Source: an uncultured Lachnospiraceae bacterium
Lineage (GTDB): Bacteria > Bacillota > Clostridia > Lachnospirales > Lachnospiraceae
DNA: 8,632 nucleotides
NCBI GenBank assembly: GCA_947175845.1
Contig: CAMWOK010000109.1
Location: forward strand, 1 to 8,632
Reading direction: 5' to 3'
Shown here one piece after another: positions 1 to 6,804 of the stretch; position 1 is the first letter of the stretch, and each line of letters opens with the position of its first letter. Under the pieces are notes generated by a model. It worked only from the letters and a program-made list of their open reading frames with translations. It was not told the origin of the DNA and did no database searches. Position numbers and translations under genes: made by a program.

Positions 1-624
1 CTTGGCAAAGGCATGGATCAGCATTGTATGGTTTTTGTTCTCGTCGAGCCTGCCCACCGCAACGATCAGATCCGCGCGCTCCGCGCAGATTTTCCTGCCC
101 AGAAACTGCGGATTTAACGGATTTGGCAGAATCGCGCTCCTCCTGCGGACCGATCTCGGAAAAAAGGCACCCGCGCGCTCTGTCTGGAGCACCACGCCAT
201 CCGCAAACCGGAACACAAGCCTTGCGATAGTCCGCATCAGCCTCCCCTCGTACTCCATGGTAGGCTCTCCCCTCACCGACACGACGACTTTCGACGGCAG
301 AAACGCCGCGGTCATCACTGCCATCAGATTGTTTTTCCCGAGAAAGGACAGGATGACATCCGGCTTGTACGCCTTCCAGATATCCCGGAGGGCGGAAAAA
401 CGGACGATAAAATTTTTGATCCGCCCGCCCTGCAGCATGGATTCATCCGGCTCCGAGCAGACACGGCGGATCTCCGGCGAAACATGATACTCATTTTCTC
501 TTCGATACTGGGTCACAAGAATCACATCGTATCTCTGCGCGTGAAAATACTCTGCAAGATTCACCATAACCCGCTCAGATCCCCCCTTTTGAAGGGAACT
601 GATAAACAAAACGATCCTTTTCAT
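1..624 (-). CDS. GT4-family glycosyltransferase, N-terminal part (3' end outside window)
   Basis: The frame is open from ATG at 624 to the window edge, giving 208 residues without a stop; the missing C-terminal half should carry the catalytic E-x7-E. The protein probably transfers a sugar from a nucleotide donor to a lipid-linked intermediate at the inner membrane face. It opens with a beta strand followed by the GT4 loop SLQKGGSERV (about residues 10-19). It has SVRGEP at about 116-121, LQTE at about 146-149, LPNPLN at about 166-171, and GRLDENKN at about 191-198, where the donor-binding second domain begins. The same landmarks occur in the same order in the GT4 protein at 3320-4456, so the two are paralogues. 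The start is set by AGGAG seven bases upstream, overlapping the stop codon of the asparagine-synthase gene. GT4 assignment is firm; donor and acceptor are unknown. Confidence 0.93.
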   Translation of the reverse strand, partial: MKRIVLFISSLQKGGSERVMVNLAEYFHAQRYDVILVTQYRRENEYHVSPEIRRVCSEPDESMLQGGRIKNFIVRFSALRDIWKAYKPDVILSFLGKNNLMAVMTAAFLPSKVVVSVRGEPTMEYEGRLMRTIARLVFRFADGVVLQTERAGAFFPRSVRRRSAILPNPLNPQFLGRKICAERADLIVAVGRLDENKNHTMLIHAFAK

Positions 625-631
625 ACAGTAA

Positions 632-636
632 CTCCT
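632..636 (-). promoter_or_regulatory. Ribosome binding site of the partial GT4 gene
   Basis: AGGAG lies 7 nt before the ATG at 624. It shares bases with the TAG stop of the upstream amidotransferase gene (635-637), so the two genes are probably translationally coupled. It supports ATG 624 as the true start. Confidence 0.75.
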
Positions 637-2515
637 AATTGATATACGCCTGGTACCACTGCTGGAACACAAAGAACGACCACGCGACCTTGGAATAGTT
701 TGCTCCCGAAGCAGGCCCCCTGTCTCCGGTTTTCAGGTATGTGTTGATAAATTCATGCACGTACTGCACATCAAATATCCCCTGTTGTTTCAAAAACGCC
801 TCGCTGCTCATGTCCTCTAAGGCTTCCCGCAGCGGGCCGCGCATCCACTTGTCAAGCGGGACACCGAACCCAACTTTCGGGCGGTCCAGCAGATTTTGTG
901 GAATATAGTCGTAAGCGATATCCTTTAAGATCCGCTTCTTGACGCCGCCAGCATACTTGTACGCGTGCGGCAGGCGGTATGAATACTCCATCACATTGAC
1001 ATCGAGAATCGGGCAGCGCGCCTCGATGGAATACTTCATGGTGGCCCTGTCCACCTTGCAGAGAATATCTCCCGGCAGATACGTCTCCTCGTCGAGCAGC
1101 ATCCTGCGCTCCTGCCAGCTGCGCGCGCGATACCTGGACTCGATCGGAAACTTAAACGGCACGCCGCTGTCCGGAAGCATCCGGTCAATCACACGGATGT
1201 AGGTTCTCCCTCCAAGCTGTGTCTTTGTCTCCGCATCGCGGTTGCCCGCCACCACCTGCACCCGGAACGGAAGCTTCTCAAACAGCCCAAGCTTTCTGAG
1301 CGGCGGCAGCTGGCACACGCCGTAGGTCATGCCCCCCAGGACATCCAGCTTCTGCGCCTGCGCCACATTGTCATAGATGTTGTATCCGCAGAAAAACTCG
1401 TCCCCTCCGTCTCCTGACAGAACAACGGTCACATCCTTTGCCGCGAGGCCCGCCACCAGCATCGACGGAATCTGTGAGCTGTCCGCAAAAGGTTCGTCGT
1501 AGTACTGCGGAATGCTCTCCACCAGATCAAACATCGCCCGCTCGTCAATGTAGAGCTCCGTGTGCAGCGTGCCGAGATGCTCCGCCACCATTTTCGCATA
1601 TTTCGCCTCGTTGTAGCGCTCCTCGTGAAAGCCGATGGAGTACGTCCTCACCGGCTCGCTGCTCACCTCCTGCGCGATCGCCGTGACGAGCGAGGAGTCA
1701 TATCCGCCGCTCAGAAACGCACCGACCGGGACGTCCGCGATCATTCTCTTCTGCACCGCATCCCTCAGAACCGCTTTCAGCCCGGCTTTTGCCTCCTCGT
1801 AAGAACCAGGCGGGTTCTGTTTTTTTGCGTGGTACACCTTTGCGATGTCCCAGTACTTGTGCTTCGTAAGCCTGCCGTTCCCAAACCGGATCATCTGCCC
1901 CGGTTCCACCTTGTACACCTGCTCAAAGATGGAGTCCGGCTCATTGACGCACTGCTGGTACAGATACCGCTTGAGCACGCCCTTTCGGATGCTCCTTGGA
2001 AACCCCGGACACTCCATGATGGGCTTCAGCTCTGATGCAAACACGAGATTGTCCCCGTCGAGCCAGTAATACAGCGGCTTCTTGCCGATTCTGTCCCGCA
2101 CGAGATACAGCTCATTTTTCTCCCTGTCGTACAGGGAGATCGCAAACATGCCCTGAAAGCGGTCCACGCACGCAATCCCCCACTTCAGGTACGCCGCCAG
2201 AATCACTTCCGTGTCACAGCGGGACTGAAAGGGATAGTCGCTGAGCTCCTTGCGAAGTTCCAGAAAGTTATAAATCTCACCATTGTAGGAGACCACAACC
2301 CGGTTGTCGCAGGAGTGCATGGGCTGGTGTCCGAGCGCGGACAAATCCAGGATTGAGAGGCGTCTTTGCGCCATTCCGACACAGTATCCGCCCGCTCCGT
2401 CAAACAGCTCCTCCCCGCTGTCGTTTGGCCCTCTGTGAACCATGGTATCATTCATCTTTCTGAGCTGGTCCAGCGTTATTTTTCTCCTCGATACAAAACC
2501 GCATATCCCGCACAT
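635..2515 (-). CDS. asnB: Glutamine-hydrolysing asparagine synthase-like amidotransferase
   Basis: A two-domain class II glutamine amidotransferase of 626 residues, a normal length for AsnB proteins of polysaccharide loci. Known chemistry: the N-terminal domain frees ammonia from glutamine, and the C-terminal domain adenylates a carboxylate with ATP and amidates it. Visible motifs are nucleophile Cys2 directly after Met1, HRGPND (27-32), YNGEIYN (77-83), the ATP PP-loop LSGGYDSS (268-275), SGDGGDE (367-373), and KVDRATM (487-493) followed by SIEARCPILD. All expected catalytic motifs are present, so it should be active. The start is clear: AGGAGG 9 nt upstream, and Cys2 must follow the initiator Met. 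In this setting the acceptor is more likely a sugar carboxylate (uronic acid) or a precursor than free aspartate, but that is inference. The gene follows the deacetylase-like gene by 30 nt and precedes a GT4 gene by 10 nt. Confidence 0.95.
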   Translation of the reverse strand: MCGICGFVSRRKITLDQLRKMNDTMVHRGPNDSGEELFDGAGGYCVGMAQRRLSILDLSALGHQPMHSCDNRVVVSYNGEIYNFLELRKELSDYPFQSRCDTEVILAAYLKWGIACVDRFQGMFAISLYDREKNELYLVRDRIGKKPLYYWLDGDNLVFASELKPIMECPGFPRSIRKGVLKRYLYQQCVNEPDSIFEQVYKVEPGQMIRFGNGRLTKHKYWDIAKVYHAKKQNPPGSYEEAKAGLKAVLRDAVQKRMIADVPVGAFLSGGYDSSLVTAIAQEVSSEPVRTYSIGFHEERYNEAKYAKMVAEHLGTLHTELYIDERAMFDLVESIPQYYDEPFADSSQIPSMLVAGLAAKDVTVVLSGDGGDEFFCGYNIYDNVAQAQKLDVLGGMTYGVCQLPPLRKLGLFEKLPFRVQVVAGNRDAETKTQLGGRTYIRVIDRMLPDSGVPFKFPIESRYRARSWQERRMLLDEETYLPGDILCKVDRATMKYSIEARCPILDVNVMEYSYRLPHAYKYAGGVKKRILKDIAYDYIPQNLLDRPKVGFGVPLDKWMRGPLREALEDMSSEAFLKQQGIFDVQYVHEFINTYLKTGDRGPASGANYSKVAWSFFVFQQWYQAYIN

Positions 2516-2524
2516 GCCCGCATC

Positions 2525-2530
2525 CCTCCT
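2525..2530 (-). promoter_or_regulatory. Ribosome binding site of the asnB-like gene
   Basis: A full AGGAGG lies 9 nt before ATG 2515. Another ATG sits between them (2523-2521) but is out of frame, and only ATG 2515 places the nucleophile at residue 2. Confidence 0.8.
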
Positions 2531-2545
2531 GTTTTTTGAGACAGC

Positions 2546-3301
2546 CTATCCCAACGGCTCCATAAAATAGTCCCTGTACTCGCCAAAATCCTTACATTCA
2601 TTGTCGATGCTGTCAATCAGCTCGATATATTTTTCCCGCACCAGCGCCTTATAGTTCTCAAAATTGTCGTACCCTTTTTTGGTCCAGGCAAACGGGTGTG
2701 TCAAAATCTGCACCTTGTCATGCGCTAATATCGTGTGCTCATCAGGATAGCCATACCGCCAGATGTGATTGGCGTCCGACATGTATTTGACCGCCAGCAC
2801 GGAATCCTTACCCGCACTTTCCGAGAACGTAAAAAACTCGTCCTGATACGCGTTGATAATACCTGGCAGCTTGATGTTCTCCGCGAGCACTGCCGGTGAG
2901 GGGCGGTGTACCGAAAACTCTGAGATCTCAAATCCCAGCATCTCACTCAGCATGTGCATCTCCCTGATAATCTGCCGCCGCACCTCCTGCATGTCCGTGA
3001 TTCCATTCAGCGCAAAATGCAGGCCAATTTTATGTCCCCGCTCGTGCATGTCGCAGATCAGATCCCTGTTTTTTCTGGACAACAGATTATAGGAATTGTT
3101 TGTCCACTGAAAAAAGAAAGTCGACACAAAATCCATGCTGCTCTCCACCTTCGCAAGCGCATATGCCCGCTCGACACTGTACTCCACGTCATGACGCATG
3201 ATGATAAACTTGTCCTTATGCAGCGCGGCCGCATAGTCGCTCTGCAAACCGGTCGCCTTGATAATCCTCAAAATTTCTCTGTATTCACTGTACGAAAACA
3301 T
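2546..3301 (-). CDS. Polysaccharide deacetylase-like (NodB/CE4-type fold) protein
   Basis: A 251-residue soluble protein with no signal peptide or membrane segment, so probably cytoplasmic. It resembles the deacetylase-like proteins found in glycan loci. Visible motifs are RHDVEYS (36-42), where canonical CE4 enzymes have TFDDG, then STFFF (60-64), GHKIGLHF (89-96) supplying a likely H-x4-H metal pair (His90 and His95), SVHRPS (130-135), and THPFAW (201-206). The Asp and His residues needed for a metal site are therefore present, but motif 1 is the divergent HDV form. It could remove an acetyl group from an N-acetyl sugar, or be a related metal-dependent amidohydrolase. The ATG at 3301 follows a purine-rich site (GGGGGAAAGG) and lies 18 nt after the GT4 gene. 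Family fold is probable; substrate and activity are unknown. Confidence 0.78.
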   Translation of the reverse strand: MFSYSEYREILRIIKATGLQSDYAAALHKDKFIIMRHDVEYSVERAYALAKVESSMDFVSTFFFQWTNNSYNLLSRKNRDLICDMHERGHKIGLHFALNGITDMQEVRRQIIREMHMLSEMLGFEISEFSVHRPSPAVLAENIKLPGIINAYQDEFFTFSESAGKDSVLAVKYMSDANHIWRYGYPDEHTILAHDKVQILTHPFAWTKKGYDNFENYKALVREKYIELIDSIDNECKDFGEYRDYFMEPLG

Positions 3302-3319
3302 TGTACCTTTCCCCCGATC

Positions 3320-4456
3320 TCATTCTCTGTGTGCTGCCCCGCATATCTCTTCAATGTAGTGCTGCCACTGTTCGAAAATCGCCTGTGCGTTCGCCCTGTG
3401 GGCGATGTTGCGCGCCTCTCTTCCCAGCTTCTGCGCGTATTGCGGATCTTCAATCAGCTTGTTGATTCCGTTCTCAAGCGCCCTCTGATCCTTTATCGGT
3501 ATCAGCAGGCCATTCACGCCATCCTCCATCACTGTCCGCGGCCCGCCGCAGGGACAGTCCGTGGCCACGATCGGAAGACCCAGCGCCATCGCCTCAAGCA
3601 GCGCATTAGGCATCCCCTCCCAGTCCGAGGAAAACGCATAGACTGCCGCCTCGGTCAAATCCCGCTCCAGCGAGTCACTGGCGCCCATCAGTTTAATGTA
3701 ATCTGATGCGCCGTTCTCCGCAATGATCTGCTCGAGGATCTGCCGCGTGCCGTCAAAGGAATCTCCTCCATATATCTTTAAGACATAGTCCGGATGTTTT
3801 TTGTGCACCTCGATAAACGCCCGCAAAAGCATCGGCTGGTTCTTGAAATCCACCAGCCTGCCCGACTGCACAACCTCCTTTTTGCGCTGCCGTGGCTCTG
3901 GCTGTCCGATATATTTATCATTCAGCGGATTCAAAATAATTCTGGAATTTTTCTGTAAAAATGGCGCAAAAAATTCTTTTTGTCCCTCCGTCTGAAACAC
4001 GCAGCCCGCAGCTCTTGGGAACAAAATCGGTATCTGCAGCCTGTCAGACCACGCATCGTAATGTCCTACAGGATCCGTGCGGATGGATATCAGAACTGGT
4101 ACATGCGTTCCATAAGAGGCCATCAGCGCCCTGTAATTCGCCCTCTGCGCAAACGCAATCAGGATGTCCGGCTTCTCTGTCAGCATAAACCGGCGCAGAT
4201 ATCTGATTCGCAGCAAAAACTGTGCGATGCGATTTTTCCTGTCATCGCCCTCCCTCAGTCCTACATGGATCCTTCGGACCCCGCGCTCAAGCCCAAACTC
4301 ATTCTGTCCATACCACTCTGTCGCGACCAGAACTTCGTACCCTTCCCTGCAAAACTGATTTGCCAGATTGGATACCACCCGCTCTGCTCCGCCCTGTTCT
4401 AGGCAGTTTAAATGAAACGCTATCTTATACTTCATCTTGTCTATCAGATTCCTCAC
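3320..4456 (-). CDS. GT4-family glycosyltransferase
   Basis: A complete GT-B retaining glycosyltransferase of 378 residues, a typical GT4 length. It should act at the cytoplasmic membrane face on a lipid-linked glycan. Landmarks (counted from the GTG start) are the N-terminal loop CLEQGGAERV (18-27), SIRTDP (124-129), SGRLVDFKNQ (198-207) opening the donor domain, the catalytic segment EGMPNALLE with E280 and E288 (E-x7-E), and CPCGGPRTVMEDGVNGLL (301-318). It resembles PglH/EpsF-like N-acetylhexosamine or galactose transferases, but specificity cannot be read from sequence. Start choice: GTG at 4456 overlaps the previous stop by 4 nt (GTGA) and has GGGAG 10 nt upstream. An ATG at 4435 would begin MKYKIAFHL, a very typical GT4 N-terminus, but has only TGAGG 15 nt away. 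Both are possible; the longer form is listed. Confidence 0.95.
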   Translation of the reverse strand: MRNLIDKMKYKIAFHLNCLEQGGAERVVSNLANQFCREGYEVLVATEWYGQNEFGLERGVRRIHVGLREGDDRKNRIAQFLLRIRYLRRFMLTEKPDILIAFAQRANYRALMASYGTHVPVLISIRTDPVGHYDAWSDRLQIPILFPRAAGCVFQTEGQKEFFAPFLQKNSRIILNPLNDKYIGQPEPRQRKKEVVQSGRLVDFKNQPMLLRAFIEVHKKHPDYVLKIYGGDSFDGTRQILEQIIAENGASDYIKLMGASDSLERDLTEAAVYAFSSDWEGMPNALLEAMALGLPIVATDCPCGGPRTVMEDGVNGLLIPIKDQRALENGINKLIEDPQYAQKLGREARNIAHRANAQAIFEQWQHYIEEICGAAHRE

Positions 4457-5373
4457 TCCAAAATATCTCCCACCGCCAGTGGGACCTCACATTCATACCG
4501 TTCTATCAACAAGGATCCATCCACAGTTCTCACAATGGGCTTTTGGTCAAATATGTCAACAATCTCCCCGGGCATATACGCGGAAAAATCAATCATCTCG
4601 TCAAACGGATGCACTTCCCAAATCCGGACCGTCTGCCCCCTGCATATGGCAAACGCTCCTGGAAACGGCTCGGACACACCGCGCACCAGATTGTATATGG
4701 TTCTCGTCCGCTCATGAAAGTCAATCTTGCCGTCCGCCGCTGTGCGTTTTCCATACCAGGAATCAAAATCCTTTGAGTCCGTCCGCACGGTTATCGTTCC
4801 CTCCTGGTAAGCCGTGAGCAGCTTTCTTATCAGATTTTTGGAACAGATCATATTTTTGTACTGTGCGGTGCGGATATTGTCATAGGGGGTGATGGAAAAC
4901 ATCTCCGTGGCAAACACGTTCGGGCTGTCCGCCTTCTCGTCATACCGAAACAAATTCAGGTTAAACCGCGTATCCCCCAATATGATAGACCAGTTCAGCG
5001 GGGATCTGCCTCTTCCAAACGGAAGATAACCGCTGTTTCCATGAAAGCCGTACACACCGTACACAAACTTGTCCAGCACGTACTTTGGAATCAGGCGCTG
5101 CCATCCCATAGAAATTGCAAGTTCAAACGTGTTCTCCTCCATAAATGTTCTTGTCTTCTCATCTGTCAGGAAATAACTGTCCGCCTCAAAAACCGGAATC
5201 CCGTATCTGTCAGTCAGCACAGAGAGTCCCTTGTAGCCTGACACCTGATTTTTCTTCAACACTGCGCTGTTGATTGTGATCACCAAATCAACCGGGCGTA
5301 TGTTGTTGTGGATAAACTCCACAATAGTTTCGGAAGTATCCTTCACGCCAAAAACAACCAGATTATAGTTCAT
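4453..5373 (-). CDS. Formyltransferase-family protein, probable sugar N-formyltransferase
   Basis: A 306-residue protein with the fold of methionyl-tRNA formyltransferase and ArnA, which transfer formyl from N10-formyltetrahydrofolate to an amine. The core reads GFHGNSGYLP (109-118) and RGRSPLNW (121-128). The conserved His is H111, and an Asp at 149 (ADSPNV) matches the second catalytic position. The C-terminal part YGKRTAADGKIDF (207-219) then RTIYNLVRGVSEPFPGA (224-240) matches the conserved post-catalytic region of ArnA/Fmt. The position of the usual catalytic Asn (two before His) is Gly109. In a glycan operon the likely acceptor is an amino sugar or its nucleotide or lipid-linked form rather than Met-tRNA. 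AGGAGGAG lies 9 nt before the ATG, the strongest ribosome binding site in the window. The gene sits 24 nt after the membrane protein and overlaps the next GT4 gene by 4 nt. Fold is firm; substrate is inferred. Confidence 0.88.
   Translation of the reverse strand: MNYNLVVFGVKDTSETIVEFIHNNIRPVDLVITINSAVLKKNQVSGYKGLSVLTDRYGIPVFEADSYFLTDEKTRTFMEENTFELAISMGWQRLIPKYVLDKFVYGVYGFHGNSGYLPFGRGRSPLNWSIILGDTRFNLNLFRYDEKADSPNVFATEMFSITPYDNIRTAQYKNMICSKNLIRKLLTAYQEGTITVRTDSKDFDSWYGKRTAADGKIDFHERTRTIYNLVRGVSEPFPGAFAICRGQTVRIWEVHPFDEMIDFSAYMPGEIVDIFDQKPIVRTVDGSLLIERYECEVPLAVGDILE
4467..4471 (-). promoter_or_regulatory. Candidate ribosome binding site for the GTG start of the second GT4 gene
   Basis: GGGAG lies 10 nt before GTG 4456, within the end of the formyltransferase gene. 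It supports coupled initiation at the GTGA overlap rather than at the later ATG 4435. Confidence 0.45.
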
Positions 5374-5382
5374 AGTGCATCG

Positions 5383-5390
5383 CTCCTCCT
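5383..5390 (-). promoter_or_regulatory. Ribosome binding site of the formyltransferase gene
   Basis: AGGAGGAG lies 9 nt before ATG 5373, inside the 24-nt spacer after the membrane-protein stop. A second ATG at 5380 is out of frame, so the start at 5373 is well supported. Confidence 0.8.
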
Positions 5391-5397
5391 CGCGCTT

Positions 5398-6804
5398 TTA
5401 TTCTGCTGCCACCTTTCTGTGTGTATACCACTGTATGCACAGAACCACCCCCGCCTGATAAAACAGCGCGGTGTTGTAGAGCATATACCGCATCTGCGGG
5501 TATATCGTCAGGGATGTAAAACACACATTGACGACAATCGCCGCCGCCACTGCCGCCGCAAACCCCAGGCCCTCGCGCACGTTCTTTCGTTTCAGGTACA
5601 AGAACAGCGCGGCGTACGCGCCGTAAATCAATACCGCAGCCCAGTTCAACAGCCTGTGCACCTTCAATATCGTGGTGATCATGCCATGTATGACATTGCA
5701 TACAAAGAGTTTTATCAGGTTCGGGATGCTCGGGACGAGCAGCTCCTTCATCATCGCATTCGCTGTCTGATTGTAATGCTCCTGCCGCGCCTCCTCGGGA
5801 ATGCCCTGCTTTTCCTGGTATTCCCGCATCACAGGCATGACGATATCAAATTTGATCCGATCGTAGGACATGCTGTAATGATCCTGTATCACCTGCCAGT
5901 TTCGCAGAAATCTTCCCTGCATTTCGGGCGGCAGATCCTGTCTGGCGTAGGCGATGTTGTATTGCTGCTCCTCGGTCCGGCGCATAATCTCAAGAAACAG
6001 CTCCCGGCGCTCCTGCGTCTGCATCACATCCGCCATACCTGTGTCGGCAAGGTACAGCTCCGTTCCCAGTATAAAACTTGAATCCCCGGAGTGTGCGGTA
6101 AAAACCCCGCGCACCACAAGGTTATAGCTGCAGTCTATCAGCGTCACCGCCGCCAGCGCTGCAGTCCCCAACAGCACCGCCAAAACCATTTTTCTGAGCA
6201 GACGCCCTTCCCGCCAGCCCACATAGAGAAGGCTGAGCGCCAGAAGGATCAGCGTGATCAGCATCTGCTTTCTGATGGATATCAACACGACCGACCACAA
6301 CAGCGCCGCCGCCGCACTTTTTCTGCTGTGGTCGTAGACAATTCCAAGAATGCTTAAAAAGAAGAAAATCCACAGGGAATAGCACAATCCCTCCGTCTCA
6401 ATGCTGTTGTAATAGCTGTATCTTCTCTGCGCCACAAACCTGTTTAAAAGTGTCACTCCATACTGTATCACAAGGATTGACAGCGTCCCAAAAGCCCCCA
6501 GGCCAAACCGTCTCCTCAGTCCTGACGTCACCGCCGCCGCCGCGAGCGCTGCGACAATGCACTGGACGACCACTGCCGCATCCAGCGCACTGCCGCCAAA
6601 CAGAAACCGCATTGCCGCCAGAAACGTACAGTATCCGGGTTCCCTGTCGCTGGTCATCTCAATATAAGACTGCGCGTCCTGCGTCAGTATGATGCCATCC
6701 ATCCAGTACCAAACCAGATAAAAAACCATACTGACCGCCACGACCCCCAGCCACAAGAAAATTTCTTTCCTCTGTCCCTGTCTGTTCTCCAAGCGTTTCA
6801 CCAT
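5398..6804 (-). CDS. Polytopic membrane protein, putative GT-C-type glycosyltransferase
   Basis: A 468-residue integral membrane protein with about ten hydrophobic segments, near residues 14-40, 73-95, 104-122, 138-156, 163-178, 180-196, 204-223, 386-404, 411-430 and 441-458, plus a less certain one near 360-380. After the first segment comes an outward loop QDAQSYIEM (42-50) with D43, then REPGYCTFL (54-62). This matches the catalytic-Asp loop and R-x-PGY motif of lipid-phosphate-sugar-dependent GT-C enzymes (ArnT/GT39-like). SIETEG (134-139) resembles the later conserved acidic site. A hydrophilic stretch of about 130 residues (225-355) is predicted to face outside. A role in adding a sugar to the glycan at the outer membrane face is plausible; a polymerase or ligase is the alternative. 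ATG 6804 overlaps the upstream gene by 7 nt, with a weak site (GGGAAAA) before it. Alanine-rich segments are encoded by GCC/GCG runs. Confidence 0.8.
   Translation of the reverse strand: MVKRLENRQGQRKEIFLWLGVVAVSMVFYLVWYWMDGIILTQDAQSYIEMTSDREPGYCTFLAAMRFLFGGSALDAAVVVQCIVAALAAAAVTSGLRRRFGLGAFGTLSILVIQYGVTLLNRFVAQRRYSYYNSIETEGLCYSLWIFFFLSILGIVYDHSRKSAAAALLWSVVLISIRKQMLITLILLALSLLYVGWREGRLLRKMVLAVLLGTAALAAVTLIDCSYNLVVRGVFTAHSGDSSFILGTELYLADTGMADVMQTQERRELFLEIMRRTEEQQYNIAYARQDLPPEMQGRFLRNWQVIQDHYSMSYDRIKFDIVMPVMREYQEKQGIPEEARQEHYNQTANAMMKELLVPSIPNLIKLFVCNVIHGMITTILKVHRLLNWAAVLIYGAYAALFLYLKRKNVREGLGFAAAVAAAIVVNVCFTSLTIYPQMRYMLYNTALFYQAGVVLCIQWYTHRKVAAE

Noticed and set aside
2..487. Plus-strand open frame of 161 codons at the window start
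   Set aside because: It is opposite the N-terminal part of a GT4 gene whose minus-strand translation keeps the family motifs in order through the whole segment.
2954..3706. Long plus-strand open frame of 250 codons
   Set aside because: It lies antisense across the deacetylase-like and GT4 genes, whose minus-strand products have clear family motifs. The translation is His/Arg/Pro/Leu-rich with no recognisable domain, as expected of an antisense shadow.
4453..5373. Housekeeping methionyl-tRNA formyltransferase (fmt)
   Set aside because: The catalytic Asn is Gly, the loop after His differs, and the gene sits among glycosyltransferases instead of beside def or other translation genes.
5308..6081. 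Plus-strand open frame of 257 codons
   Set aside because: It is antisense to the membrane-protein and formyltransferase genes and even spans their spacer; composition is His/Arg/Gln-rich and no motif is visible.
6527..6552. Short GCC/GCG-like repeat in the + strand
   Set aside because: It is the reverse complement of alanine codons in a transmembrane helix, so protein composition explains it; the same holds for the similar patch near 6303-6315.
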